Positions 32,553 through 45,089 of a stretch of 64,000 nt of DNA are shown here, one piece after another. Both the position numbers and the translations under genes were made by a program. The DNA comes from Nematostella vectensis. Its lineage: Eukaryota; Cnidaria; Anthozoa; Actiniaria; Edwardsiidae. The stretch spans positions 2,545,001 to 2,609,000 of the forward strand of contig NC_064044.1 of assembly GCF_932526225.1 (NCBI RefSeq). Direction: 5' to 3'. How positions within the stretch are numbered: position 1 is the stretch's first letter; every line of letters starts with the position of its first letter. The notes below the pieces were generated by a model. The model saw only the letters and a list, made by a program, of their open reading frames with translations. It did not search any database and was not told where the DNA came from.

Positions 32553-32829
32553 TACAACTGCGAAATTCCAAAAAAAGAAGGGTTAATTAGCATCATGTGG
32601 TTCTCGTTATCATGCATAATGGCATCTAACACAATGAATCTCAATGCCCCCCACCCCCCGAGATAACTATCGAGAAATGGGGGCTTTTGACGAAGTTTTT
32701 ACATTTTATGTACTATTAAACATGTGAAGAACTCGGTGTGCAATCATCTTGTGTAATTTTATGAAATGGTGCTACAAGCAAGAAAAGTTTATATTTTTGG
32801 TCAGTTTTTTTTTAATTTATGAGTTTCCC

Positions 32830-33983
32830 TTAAATGGTTGTGCAATTTTTTTGGGTTCTTGAAACATCCTTTGAAAGGACATTTTCTTCTTCCTTCTCCC
32901 GTTTTTTTTTTTTGGAATCATAATTTTTAATTGTCGCTTCAGGCCATTCATGCACGTTTCTCAAGTGTCGCGGTAAGTGGACTACTTCCGTCTCACAGCA
33001 GGGGCAGCATTTTTTCGGTCTTGGAGCCATTACAACTGCGAAATTCCAAAAAAAGAAGGGTTAATTAGCATCATGTGGTTCTCGTTATCATGCATAATGG
33101 CATCTAACACAATGAATCTCAATGCCCCCCACCCCCCGAGATAACTATCGAGAAATGGGGGCTTTTGACGAAGTTTTTACATTTTATGTACTATTAAACA
33201 TGTGAAGAACTCGGTGTGCAATCATCTTGTGTAATTTTATGAAATGGTGCTACAAGCAAGAAAAGTTTATATTTTTGGTCAGTTTTTTTTAATTTATGAG
33301 TTTCCCTTAAATGGTTGTGCAATTTTTTTTGGGTTCTTGAAACATCCTTTGAAAGGACATTTTCTTCTTCCTTCTCCCGTTTTTTTTTTGGAATCATAAT
33401 TTTTAATTGTCGCTTCAGGCCATTCATGCACGTTTCTCAAGTGTCGCGGTAAGTGGACTACTTCCGTCTCACAGCAGGGGCAGCATTTTTTCGGTCTTGG
33501 AGCCATTACAACTGCGAAATTCCAAAAAAAGAAGGGTTAATTAGCATCATGTGGTTCTCGTTATCATGCATAATGGCATCTAACACAATGAATCTCAATG
33601 CCCCCCACCCCCCGAGATAACTATCGAGAAATGGGGGCTTTTGACGAAGTTTTTACATTTTATGTACTATTAAACATGTGAAGAACTCGGTGTGCAATCA
33701 TCTTGTGTAATTTTATGAAATGGTGCTACAAGCAAGAAAAGTTTATATTTTTGGTCAGTTTTTTTTAATTTATGAGTTTCCCTTAAATGGTTGTGCAATT
33801 TTTTTGGGTTCTTGAAACATCCTTTGAAAGGACATTTTCTTCTTCCTTCTCCCGTTTTTTTTTTTTGGAATCATAATTTTTAATTGTCGCTTCAGGCCAT
33901 TCATGCACGTTTCTCAAGTGTCGCGGTAAGTGGACTACTTCCGTCTCACAGCAGGGGCAGCATTTTTTCGGTCTTGGAGCCAT
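32830..33983 (-). repeat. Array units 40-42, disrupted in different ways
   Basis: Units 40 and 42 (ATGs 33030 and 33983) have 12-T linkers. Unit 41 (ATG 33506) has an in-frame 10-T linker, but a second homopolymer (8 T instead of 7, ~33322-33329) inside finger 2 shifts the frame before its His pair. Confidence 0.75.
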
Positions 33984-34619
33984 TACAACTGCGAAATTCC
34001 AAAAAAAGAAGGGTTAATTAGCATCATGTGGTTCTCGTTATCATGCATAATGGCATCTAACACAATGAATCTCAATGCCCCCCACCCCCCGAGATAACTA
34101 TCGAGAAATGGGGGCTTTTGACGAAGTTTTTACATTTTATGTACTATTAAACATGTGAAGAACTCGGTGTGCAATCATCTTGTGTAATTTTATGAAATGG
34201 TGCTACAAGCAAGAAAAGTTTATATTTTTGGTCAGTTTTTTTTAATTTATGAGTTTCCCTTAAATGGTTGTGCAATTTTTTTGGGTTCTTGAAACATCCT
34301 TTGAAAGGACATTTTCTTCTTCCTTCTCCCGTTTTTTTTTGGAATCATAATTTTTAATTGTCGCTTCAGGCCATTCATGCACGTTTCTCAAGTGTCGCGG
34401 TAAGTGGACTACTTCCGTCTCACAGCAGGGGCAGCATTTTTTCGGTCTTGGAGCCATTACAACTGCGAAATTCCAAAAAAAGAAGGGTTAATTAGCATCA
34501 TGTGGTTCTCGTTATCATGCATAATGGCATCTAACACAATGAATCTCAATGCCCCCCACCCCCCGAGATAACTATCGAGAAATGGGGCTTTTGACGAAGT
34601 TTTTACAATTTATGTACTA

Positions 34620-34931
34620 TTAAACATGTGAAGAACTCGGTGTGCAATCATCTTGTGTAATTTTATGAAATGGTGCTACAAGCAAGAAAAGTTTATATTT
34701 TTGGTCAGTTTTTTTTAATTTATGAGTTTCCCTTAAATGGTTGTGCAATTTTTTTGGGTTCTTGAAACATCCTTTGAAAGGACATTTTCTTCTTCCTTCT
34801 CCCGTTTTTTTTTTGGAATCATAATTTTTAATTGTCGCTTCAGGCCATTCATGCACGTTTCTCAAGTGTCGCGGTAAGTGGACTACTTCCGTCTCACAGC
34901 AGGGGCAGCATTTTTTCGGTCTTGGAGCCAT
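34620..34931 (-). CDS. Array unit 44: intact two-finger ORF
   Basis: 103 codons. Its duplicate at 36574-36828 has lost the tail frame. Confidence 0.6.
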   Translation of the reverse strand: MAPRPKKCCPCCETEVVHLPRHLRNVHEWPEATIKNYDSKKKTGEGRRKCPFKGCFKNPKKLHNHLRETHKLKKTDQKYKLFLLVAPFHKITQDDCTPSSSHV

Positions 34932-35094
34932 TACAACTGCGAAATTCCAAAAAAAGAAGGGTTAATTAGCATCATGTGGTTCTCGTTATCATGCATAATG
35001 GCATCTAACACAATGAATCTCAATGCTCCCCACCCCCCGAGATAACTATCGAGAAATGGGGGCTTTTGACGAAGTTTTTACATTTTATGTACTA

Positions 35095-35406
35095 TTAAAC
35101 ATGTGAAGAACTCGGTGTGCAATCATCTTGTGTAATTTTATGAAATGGTGCTACAAGCAAGAAAAGTTTATATTTTTGGTCAGTTTTTTTTAATTTATGA
35201 GTTTCCCTTAAATGGTTGTGCAATTTTTTTGGGTTCTTGAAACATCCTTTGAAAGGACATTTTCTTCTTCCTTCTCCCGTTTCTTTTTTGGAATCATAAT
35301 TTTTAATTGTCGCTTCAGGCCATTCATGCACGTTTCTCAAGTGTCGCGGTAAGTGGACTACTTCCGTCTCACAGCAGGGGCAGCATTTTTTCGGTCTTGG
35401 AGCCAT
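35095..35406 (-). CDS. Array unit 45: intact two-finger ORF with Lys-to-Glu linker change
   Basis: 103 codons. A C interrupts the homopolymer (TTTCTTTTTT on the plus strand), giving KKE in the linker. The interruption should reduce slippage at this tract. Confidence 0.62.
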   Translation of the reverse strand: MAPRPKKCCPCCETEVVHLPRHLRNVHEWPEATIKNYDSKKETGEGRRKCPFKGCFKNPKKLHNHLRETHKLKKTDQKYKLFLLVAPFHKITQDDCTPSSSHV

Positions 35407-36573
35407 TACAACTGCGAAATTCCAAAAAAAGAAGGGTTAATTAGCATCATGTGGTTCTCGTTATCATGCATAATGGCATCTAACACAATGAATCTCAATG
35501 CCCCCCACCCCCCGAGATAACTATCGAGAAATGGGGCTTTTGACGAAGTTTTTACAATTTATGTACTATTAAACATGTGAAGAACTCGGTGTGCAATCAT
35601 CTTGTGTAATTTTATGAAATGGTGCTACAAGCAAGAAAAGTTTATATTTTTGGTCAGTTTTTTTTAATTTATGAGTTTCCCTTAAATGGTTGTGCAATTT
35701 TTTTTGGGTTCTTGAAACATCCTTTGAAAGGACATTTTCTTCTTCCTTCTCCCGTTTTTTTTTTGGAATCATAATTTTTAATTGTCGCTTCAGGCCATTC
35801 ATGCACGTTTCTCAAGTGTCGCGGTAAGTGGACTACTTCCGTCTCACAGCAGGGGCAGCATTTTTTCGGTCTTGGAGCCATTACAACTGCGAAATTCCAA
35901 AAAAAGAAGGGTTAATTAGCATCATGTGGTTCTCGTTATCATGCATAATGGCATCTAACACAATGAATCTCAATGCCCCCCACCCCCCGAGATAACTATC
36001 GAGAAATGGGGGCTTTTGACGAAGTTTTTACATTTTATGTACTATTAAACATGTGAAGAACTCGGTGTGCAATCATCTTGTGTAATTTTATGAAATGGTG
36101 CTACAAGCAAGAAAAGTTTATATTTTTGGTCAGTTTTTTTTAATTTATGAGTTTCCCTTAAATGGTTGTGCAATTTTTTTGGGTTCTTGAAACATCCTTT
36201 GAAAGGACATTTTCTTCTTCCTTCTCCCGTTTTTTTTTGGAATCATAATTTTTAATTGTCGCTTCAGGCCATTCATGCACGTTTCTCAAGTGTCGCGGTA
36301 AGTGGACTACTTCCGTCTCACAGCAGGGGCAGCATTTTTTCGGTCTTGGAGCCATTACAACTGCGAAATTCCAAAAAAAGAAGGGTTAATTAGCATCATG
36401 TGGTTCTCGTTATCATGCATAATGGCATCTAACACAATGAATCTCAATGCCCCCCACCCCCCGAGATAACTATCGAGAAATGGGGCTTTTGACGAAGTTT
36501 TTACAATTTATGTACTATTAAACATGTGAAGAACTCGGTGTGCAATCATCTTGTGTAATTTTATGAAATGGTG

Positions 36574-36828
36574 CTACAAGCAAGAAAAGTTTATATTTTT
36601 GGTCAGTTTTTTTAATTTATGAGTTTCCCTTAAATGGTTGTGCAATTTTTTTGGGTTCTTGAAACATCCTTTGAAAGGACATTTTCTTCTTCCTTCTCCC
36701 GTTTTTTTTTTGGAATCATAATTTTTAATTGTCGCTTCAGGCCATTCATGCACGTTTCTCAAGTGTCGCGGTAAGTGGACTACTTCCGTCTCACAGCAGG
36801 GGCAGCATTTTTTCGGTCTTGGAGCCAT
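36574..36828 (-). CDS. Array unit 48: two-finger ORF, 84 codons, frameshifted tail
   Basis: Both fingers are intact. One T is missing from the run near 36607-36613, so the tail after KLKK changes frame and stops early. Confidence 0.55.
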   Translation of the reverse strand: MAPRPKKCCPCCETEVVHLPRHLRNVHEWPEATIKNYDSKKKTGEGRRKCPFKGCFKNPKKLHNHLRETHKLKKLTKNINFSCL

Positions 36829-36991
36829 TACAACTGCGAAATTCCAAAAAAAGAAGGGTTAATTAGCATCATGTGGTTCTCGTTATCATGCATAATGGCA
36901 TCTAACACAATGAATGTCAATGCTCCCCACCCCCCGAGATAACTATCGAGAAATGGGGGCTTTTGACGAAGTTTTTACATTTTATGTACTA

Positions 36992-37303
36992 TTAAACATG
37001 TGAAGAACTCGGTGTGCAATCATCTTGTGTAATTTTATGAAATGGTGCTACAAGCAAGAAAAGTTTATATTTTTGGTCAGTTTTTTTTAATTTATGAGTT
37101 TCCCTTAAATGGTTGTGCAATTTTTTTGGGTTCTTGAAACATCCTTTGAAAGGACATTTTCTTCTTCCTTCTCCCGTTTCTTTTTTGGAATCATAATTTT
37201 TAATTGTCGCTTCAGGCCATTCATGCACGTTTCTCAAGTGTCGCGGTAAGTGGACTACTTCCGTCTCACAGCAGGGGCAGCATTTTTTCGGTCTTGGAGC
37301 CAT
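36992..37303 (-). CDS. Array unit 49: intact two-finger ORF with Lys-to-Glu linker change
   Basis: 103 codons. Duplicate of unit 45, with the same C-interrupted tract. Confidence 0.62.
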   Translation of the reverse strand: MAPRPKKCCPCCETEVVHLPRHLRNVHEWPEATIKNYDSKKETGEGRRKCPFKGCFKNPKKLHNHLRETHKLKKTDQKYKLFLLVAPFHKITQDDCTPSSSHV

Positions 37304-37579
37304 TACAACTGCGAAATTCCAAAAAAAGAAGGGTTAATTAGCATCATGTGGTTCTCGTTATCATGCATAATGGCATCTAACACAATGAATCTCAATGCCC
37401 CCCACCCCCCGAGATAACTATCGAGAAATGGGGGCTTTTGACGAAGTTTTTACATTTTATGTACTATTAAACATGTGAAGAACTCGGTGTGCAATCATCT
37501 TGTGTAATTTTATGAAATGGTGCTACAAGCAAGAAAAGTTTATATTTTTGGTCAGATTTTTTTAATTTATGAGTTTCCC

Positions 37580-38735
37580 TTAAATGGTTGTGCAATTTTT
37601 TTGGGTTCTTGAAACATCCTTTGAAAGGACATTTTCTTCTTCCTTCTCCCGTTTTTTTTTTTTGGAATCATAATTTTTAATTGTCGCTTCAGGCCATTCA
37701 TGCACGTTTCTCAAGTGTCGCGGTAAGTGGACTACTTCCGTCTCACAGCAGGGGCAGCATTTTTTCGGTCTTGGAGCCATTACAACTGCGAAATTCCAAA
37801 AAAAGAAGGGTTAATTAGCATCATGTGGTTCTCGTTATCATGCATAATGGCATCTAACACAATGAATCTCAATGCCCCCCACCCCCCGAGATAACTATCG
37901 AGAAATGGGGGCTTTTGACGAAGTTTTTACATTTTATGTACTATTAAACATGTGAAGAACTCGGTGTGCAATCATCTTGTGTAATTTTATGAAATGGTGC
38001 TACAAGCAAGAAAAGTTTATATTTTTGGTCAGTTTTTTTTAATTTATGAGTTTCCCTTAAATGGTTGTGCAATTTTTTTGGGTTCTTGAAACATCCTTTG
38101 AAAGGACATTTTCTTCTTCCTTCTCCCGTTTTTTTTTTTTTTGGAATCATAATTTTTAATTGTCGCTTCAGGCCATTCATGCACGTTTCTCAAGTGTCGC
38201 GGTAAGTGGACTACTTCCGTCTCACAGCAGGGGCAGCATTTTTTCGGTCTTGGAGCCATTACAACTGCGAAATTCCAAAAAAAGAAGGGTTAATTAGCAT
38301 CATGTGGTTCTCGTTATCATGCATAATGGCATCTAACACAATGAATCTCAATGCCCCCCACCCCCCGAGATAACTATCGAGAAATGGGGGCTTTTGACGA
38401 AGTTTTTACATTTTATGTACTATTAAACATGTGAAGAACTCGGTGTGCAATCATCTTGTGTAATTTTATGAAATGGTGCTACAAGCAAGAAAAGTTTATA
38501 TTTTTGGTCAGTTTTTTTTAATTTATGAGTTTCCCTTAAATGGTTGTGCAATTTTTTTGGGTTCTTGAAACATCCTTTGAAAGGACATTTTCTTCTTCCT
38601 TCTCCCGTTTTTTTTTTTGGAATCATAATTTTTAATTGTCGCTTCAGGCCATTCATGCACGTTTCTCAAGTGTCGCGGTAAGTGGACTACTTCCGTCTCA
38701 CAGCAGGGGCAGCATTTTTTCGGTCTTGGAGCCAT
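37580..38735 (-). repeat. Array units 50-52, disrupted; unit 51 has the longest core tract
   Basis: Linker tracts of 12, 14 and 11 T (ATGs 37780, 38259 and 38735). The 14-T tract equals 11+3, so it is one Lys codon longer but still out of frame for finger 2. Confidence 0.75.
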
Positions 38736-38898
38736 TACAACTGCGAAATTCCAAAAAAAGAAGGGTTAATTAGCATCATGTGGTTCTCGTTATCATGCAT
38801 AATGGCATCTAACACAATGAATCTCAATGCCCCCCACCCCCCGAGATAACTATCGAGAAATGGGGGCTTTTGACGAAGTTTTTACATTTTATGTACTA

Positions 38899-39210
38899 TT
38901 AAACATGTGAAGAACTCGGTGTGCAATCATCTTGTGTAATTTTATGAAATGGTGCTACAAGCAAGAAAAGTTTATATTTTTGGTCAGTTTTTTTTAATTT
39001 ATGAGTTTCCCTTAAATGGTTGTGCAATTTTTTTGGGTTCTTGAAACATCCTTTGAAAGGACATTTTCTTCTTCCTTCTCCCGTTTTTTTTTTGGAATCA
39101 TAATTTTTAATTGTCGCTTCAGGCCATTCATGCACGTTTCTCAAGTGTCGCGGTAAGTGGACTACTTCCGTCTCACAGCAGGGGCAGCATTTTTTCGGTC
39201 TTGGAGCCAT
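38899..39210 (-). CDS. Array unit 53: intact two-finger ORF
   Basis: 103 codons. The spacer upstream of its ATG has GAAAGTCC in place of GAAATTCC, a variant shared with unit 56. Confidence 0.6.
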   Translation of the reverse strand: MAPRPKKCCPCCETEVVHLPRHLRNVHEWPEATIKNYDSKKKTGEGRRKCPFKGCFKNPKKLHNHLRETHKLKKTDQKYKLFLLVAPFHKITQDDCTPSSSHV

Positions 39211-39373
39211 TACAACTGCGAAAGTCCAAAAAAAGAAGGGTTAATTAGCATCATGTGGTTCTCGTTATCATGCATAATGGCATCTAACACAATGAATCTC
39301 AATGCTCCCCACCCCCCGAGATAACTATCGAGAAATGGGGGCTTTTGACGAAGTTTTTACATTTTATGTACTA

Positions 39374-39685
39374 TTAAACATGTGAAGAACTCGGTGTGCA
39401 ATCATCTTGTGTAATTTTATGAAATGGTGCTACAAGCAAGAAAAGTTTATATTTTTGGTCAGTTTTTTTTAATTTATGAGTTTCCCTTAAATGGTTGTGC
39501 AATTTTTTTGGGTTCTTGAAACATCCTTTGAAAGGACATTTTCTTCTTCCTTCTCCCGTTTTTTTTTTGGAATCATAATTTTTAATTGTCGCTTCAGGCC
39601 ATTCATGCACGTTTCTCAAGTGTCGCGGTAAGTGGACTACTTCCGTCTCACAGCAGGGGCAGCATTTTTTCGGTCTTGGAGCCAT
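39374..39685 (-). CDS. Array unit 54: intact two-finger ORF
   Basis: 103 codons, same product. The GCTCCCC spacer variant lies on its left. Confidence 0.6.
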   Translation of the reverse strand: MAPRPKKCCPCCETEVVHLPRHLRNVHEWPEATIKNYDSKKKTGEGRRKCPFKGCFKNPKKLHNHLRETHKLKKTDQKYKLFLLVAPFHKITQDDCTPSSSHV

Positions 39686-39848
39686 TACAACTGCGAAATT
39701 CCAAAAAAAGAAGGGTTAATTAGCATCATGTGGTTCTCGTTATCATGCATAATGGCATCTAACACAATGAATCTCAATGCCCCCCACCCCCCGAGATAAC
39801 TATCGAGAAATGGGGGCTTTTGACGAAGTTTTTACATTTTATGTACTA

Positions 39849-41113
39849 TTAAACATGTGAAGAACTCGGTGTGCAATCATCTTGTGTAATTTTATGAAAT
39901 GGTGCTACAAGCAAGAAAAGTTTATATTTTTGGTCAGTTTTTTTTAATTTATGAGTTTCCCTTAAATGGTTGTGCAATTTTTTTGGGTTCTTGAAACATC
40001 CTTTGAAAGGACATTTTCTTCTTCCTTCTCCCGTTTTTTTTTTTGGAATCATAATTTTTAATTGTCGCTTCAGGCCATTCATGCACGTTTCTCAAGTGTC
40101 GCGGTAAGTGGACTACTTCCGTCTCACAGCAGGGGCAGCATTTTTTCGGTCTTGGAGCCATTACAACTGCGAAATTCCAAAAAAAGAAGGGTTAATTAGC
40201 ATCATGTGGTTCTCGTTATCATGCATAATGGCATCTAACACAATGAATCTCAATGCCCCCCACCCCCCGAGATAACTATCGAGAAATGGGGGCTTTTGAC
40301 GAAGTTTTTACATTTTATGTACTATTAAACATGTGAAGAACTCGGTGTGCAATCATCTTGTGTAATTTTATGAAATGGTGCTACAAGCAAGAAAAGTTTA
40401 TATTTTTGGTCAGTTTTTTTTAATTTATGAGTTTCCCTTAAATGGTTGTGCAATTTTTTTGGGTTCTTGAAACATCCTTTTAAAGGACATTTTCTTCTTC
40501 CTTCTCCCGTTTTTTTTTTTGGAATCATAATTTTTAATTGTCGCTTCAGGCCATTCATGCACGTTTCTCAAGTGTCGCGGTAAGTGGACTACTTCCGTCT
40601 CACAGCAGGGGCAGCATTTTTTCGGTCTTGGAGCCATTACAACTGCGAAAGTCCAAAAAAAGAAGGGTTAATTAGCATCATGTGGTTCTCGTTATCATGC
40701 ATAATGGCATCTAACACAATGAATCTCAATGCTCCCCACCCCCCGAGATAACTATCGAGAAATGGGGGCTTTTGACGAAGTTTTTACATTTTATGTACTA
40801 TTAAACATGTGAAGAACTCGGTGTGCAATCATCTTGTGTAATTTTATGAAATGGTGCTACAAGCAAGAAAAGTTTATATTTTTGGTTAGTTTTTTTTAAT
40901 TTATGAGTTTCCCTTAAATGGTTGTGCAATTTTTTTGGGTTCTTGAAACATCCTTTGAAAGGACATTTTCTTCTTCCTTCTCCCGTTTTTTTTTTTGGAA
41001 TCATAATTTTTAATTGTCGCTTCAGGCCATTCATGCACGTTTCTCAAGTGTCGCGGTAAGTGGACTACTTCCGTCTCACAGCAGGGGCAGCATTTTTTCG
41101 GTCTTGGAGCCAT
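39849..41113 (-). repeat. Array units 55-57, 11-T frameshifted
   Basis: ATGs at 40161, 40637 and 41113. Unit 56 also has a Phe-to-Leu change in finger 2 (KCPLKGC). Unit 57 has Asp-to-Asn in the tail (KKTNQKY). Confidence 0.75.
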
Positions 41114-41276
41114 TACAACTGCGAAATTCCAAAAAAAGAAGGGTTAATTAGCATCATGTGGTTCTCGTTATCATGCATAATGGCATCTAACACAATGAAT
41201 CTCAATGCCCCCCACCCCCCGAGATAACTATCGAGAAATGGGGGCTTTTGACGAAGTTTTTACATTTTATGTACTA

Positions 41277-41588
41277 TTAAACATGTGAAGAACTCGGTGT
41301 GCAATCATCTTGTGTAATTTTATGAAATGGTGCTACAAGGAAGAAAAGTTTATATTTTTGGTCAGTTTTTTTTAATTTATGAGTTTCCCTTAAATGGTTG
41401 TGCAATTTTTTTGGGTTCTTGAAACATCCTTTGAAATGACATTTTCTTCCTTCTCCCGTTTTTTTTTTTTTGGAATCATAATTTTTAATTGTCGCTTCAG
41501 GCCATTCATGCACGTTTCTCAAGTGTCGCGGTAAGTGGACTACTTCCGTCTCACAGCAGGGGCAGCATTTTTTCGGTCTTGGAGCCAT
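41277..41588 (-). CDS. Array unit 58: two-finger ORF with compensated linker
   Basis: 103 codons. A lengthened homopolymer plus a 3-bp loss (CTTCTT to CTT) and a G-to-T change keep the frame while altering the linker and finger 2 start to KKKTGEGRKCHFKGC. Its copy lies 7151 bp to the right at 48428-48739. Confidence 0.6.
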   Translation of the reverse strand: MAPRPKKCCPCCETEVVHLPRHLRNVHEWPEATIKNYDSKKKKTGEGRKCHFKGCFKNPKKLHNHLRETHKLKKTDQKYKLFFLVAPFHKITQDDCTPSSSHV

Positions 41589-41699
41589 TACAACTGCGAA
41601 ATTCCAAAAAAAGAAGGGTTAATTAGCATCATGTGGTTCTCGTTATCATGCATAATGGCATCTAACACAATGAATCTCAATGCCCCCCACCCCCCCGAG

Positions 41700-44600
41700 A
41701 TAACTATCGAGAAATGGGGGCTTTTGACGAAGTTTTTACATTTTATGTACTATTAAACATGTGAAGAACTCGGTGTGCAATCATCTTGTGTAATTTTATG
41801 AAATGGTGCTACAAGGAAGAAAAGTTTATATTTTTGGTCAGTTTTTTTTAATTTATGAGTTTCCCTTAAATGGTTGTGCAATTTTTTTGGGTTCTTGAAA
41901 CATCCTTTGAAAGGACATTTTCTTCCTTCTCCCGTTTTTTTTTTTTGGAATCATAATTTTTAATTGTCGCTTCAGGCCATTCATGCACGTTTCTCAAGTG
42001 TCGCGGTAAGTGGACTACTTCCGTCTCACAGCAGGGGCAGCATTTTTTCGGTCTTGGAGCCATTACAACTGCGAAATTCCAAAAAAAGAAGGGTTAATTA
42101 GCATCATGTGGTTCTCGTTATCATGCATAATGGCATCTAACACAATGAATCTCAATGCCCCCCACCCCCCGAGATAACTATCGAGAAATGGGGGCTTTTG
42201 ACGAAGTTTTTACATTTTATGTACTATTAAACATGTGAAGAACTCGGTGTGCAATCATCTTGTGTAATTTTATGAAATGGTGCTACAAGCAAGAAAAGTT
42301 TATATTTTTGGTCAGTTTTTTTTAATTTATGAGTTTCCCTTAAATGGTTGTGCAATTTTTTTGGGTTCTTGAAACATCCTTTGAAAGGACATTTTCTTCT
42401 TCCTTCTCCCGTTTTTTTTTTTGGAATCATAATTTTTAATTGTCGCTTCAGGCCATTCATGCACGTTTCTCAAGTGTCGCGGTAAGTGGACTACTTCCGT
42501 CTCACAGCAGGGGCAGCATTTTTTCGGTCTTGGAGCCATTACAACTGCGAAATTCCAAAAAAAGAAGGGTTAATTAGCATCATGTGGTTCTCGTTATCAT
42601 GCATAATGGCATCTAACACAATGAATCTCAATGCCCCCCACCCCCCGAGATAACTATCGAGAAATGGGGGCTTTTGACGAAGTTTTTACATTTTATGTAC
42701 TATTAAACATGTGAAGAACTCGGTGTGCAATCATCTTGTGTAATTTTATGAAATGGTGCTACAAGCAAGAAAAGTTTATATTTTTGGTCAGTTTTTTTTA
42801 ATTTATGAGTTTCCCTTAAATGGTTGTGCAATTTTTTTGGGTTCTTGAAACATCCTTTGAAAGGACATTTTCTTCTTCCTTCTCCCGTTTTTTTTTTTGG
42901 AATCATAATTTTTAATTGTCGCTTCAGGCCATTCATGCACGTTTCTCAAGTGTCGCGGTAAGTGGACTACTTCCGTCTCACAGCAGGGGCAGCATTTTTT
43001 CGGTCTTGGAGCCATTACAACTGCGAAATTCCAAAAAAAGAAGGGTTAATTAGCATCATGTGGTTCTCGTTATCATGCATAATGGCATCTAACACAATGA
43101 ATCTCAATGCCCCCCACCCCCCGAGATAACTATCGAGAAATGGGGGCTTTTGACGAAGTTTTTACATTTTATGTACTATTAAACATGTGAAGAACTCGGT
43201 GTGCAATCATCTTGTGTAATTTTATGAAATGGTGCTACAAGCAAGAAAAGTTTATATTTTTGGTCAGTTTTTTTTAATTTATGAGTTTCCCTTAAATGGT
43301 TGTGCAATTTTTTTGGGTTCTTGAAACATCCTTTGAAAGGACATTTTCTTCTTCCTTCTCCCGTTTTTTTTTTTTTTTGGAATCATAATTTTTAATTGTC
43401 GCTTCAGGCCATTCATGCACGTTTCTCAAGTGTCGCGGCAAATGAACGACTTCGGCATCACAGCAGGGGCAGCTTCTTTTTTGTCTTGGAGCCATAACAA
43501 TTGCGGAATTACAAAAAAAGAAGGGTTCATTAGCAGTAGTGGTTCTCGTTATCATGCATAATGGCATCTAACACAATGAATCTCAATGCCCCCCACCCCT
43601 CGAGATAACTATCGAGAAAGGGGGGCTTTTGACGAAGTTTTTACATTTTATGTACTATTAAACATGTGAAGAACTCGGTGTGCAATCATCTTGTGTAATT
43701 TTATGAAATGGTGCTACAAGCAAGAAAAGTTTATTTTTTTTTATCTGTTTTTTTTTTAGTTTGTGTTTCTCTCAAATGGTTGTGAAGTTTTTTCGGATTT
43801 TTAAAACATCCTTTAAAGGGACATATTCTTCTGTTTTCTCCCGTATTTTTTTTGGAACCATATTTTTTAATTGCCCCCTCTGGCAATTCGTGAACATTTC
43901 TCATGTGTCGCGGCAAATGAACGACTTCGGCATCACAGCAGGGGCAGCTTCTTTTTTTGTCTTGGAGCCATTACAATTGCGGAATTACAAAAAAAGAAGG
44001 GTTCATTAGCAGTAGTGGTTCTCGTTATCATGCATAATGGCATCTAACACAATGAATCTCAATGCCCCCCACCCCTCGAGATAACTATCGAGAAATGGGG
44101 GCTTTTGACGAAATTTTTACATTTTATGTACTATTAAACATGTGAAGAACTCGGTGTGCAATCATCTTGTGTAATTTTATGAAATGGTGCTACAAGCAAG
44201 AAAAGTTTATATTTTTGATCTGTTTTTTTTTTTTTAGTTTGTGTTTCTCTCAAATGGTTGTGAAGTTTTTTCGGATTTTTAAAACACCCTTTAAAGGGAC
44301 ATATTCTTCTGTTTTCTCCCGTTTTTTTGTTTAGAAACATAATTTTTAATTGTCGCTCCAGACCATTCATGCACGTTTCTCAAGTGTCGCGGTAAGTGGA
44401 CTACTTCCGTCTCACAGCAGGGGCAGCATTTTTTCGGTCTTGGAGCCATTACAACTGCGGAATTACAAAAAAAGAAGGGTTCATTAGCATCATGTGGCTC
44501 TCGTTATCATGCATAATGGCATCTAACACAATGAATCTCAATGCCCCCCACCCCTCGAGATAACTATCGAGAAATGGGGGCTTTTGACGAAGTTTTTACA

Positions 44601-45060
44601 TTTTATGTACTATTAAACATGTGAAGAACTCGGTGTGCAATCATCTTGTGTAATTTTATGAAATGGTGCTACAAGCAAGAAAAGTTTATATTTTTTTATC
44701 TGTTTTTTTTTTAGTTTATGTGTTTCTCTCAAATGGTTGTGAAGTTTTTTCGGATTTTTAAAACACCCTTTAAAGGGACATATTCTTCTGTTTTCTCCCG
44801 TATTTTTTTTGGAACCATATTTTTTAATTGCCCCCTCTGGCAATTCGTGAACATTTCTCATGTGTCGCGGCAAATGAACGACTTCGGCATCACAGCAGGG
44901 GCAGCTTCTTTTTTTGTCTTGGAGCCATTACAATTGCGGAATTACAAAAAAAGAAGGGTTCATTAGCAGTAGTGGTTCTCGTTATCATGCATAATGGCAT
45001 CTAACACAATGAATCTCAATGCCCCCCACCCCCCCGAGATAACTATCGAGAAATGGGGGC
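41700..45060 (-). repeat. Right-end higher-order block I, including divergent units 62-65
   Basis: Core-type units with ATGs at 42063, 42539 and 43015 are followed by a run of divergent units (43292-44990). Blocks II and III repeat this order at shifts of 3339 and 7151 bp. Confidence 0.8.
43292..44990 (-). pseudogene. Divergent (type B) zinc-finger units 62-65
   Basis: Type B differs by CCDAEVVHLPRHMRNVHELP in finger 1, GAIKKYGSKKNTGENRRICP in the linker, and a shorter tail (RETQTKKK). Unit 62 is a mosaic: type B before about 43437 in coding order, core type after it, with a 15-T linker. Units 63 and 65 have an extra T in a second homopolymer (CTTTTTTT near 43950 and 44908) that breaks the frame between ATG and finger 1. 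Unit 64 has a core-type start and type B linker. Confidence 0.7.
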
Positions 45061-45089
45061 TTTTGACGAAGTTTTTACATTTTATGTAC

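Larger units (their letters stand above)
34260..37303 (-). repeat. Units 43-49 with a four-unit (~1897-bp) duplication
   Basis: The units with ATGs at 34457, 34931 and 35406 (9 T, 10 T and the TTC-interrupted tract) recur in the same order at 36355, 36828 and 37303, a shift of 1897-1898 bp. Unit 46 (ATG 35881) carries the same finger-2 8-T frameshift as unit 41. Confidence 0.75.

Noticed and set aside
43761-44009. Plus-strand 82-codon frame in type B units (MCFSQMVVKFF)
   Set aside because: Antisense shadow of the type B zinc-finger region; no independent evidence of coding.
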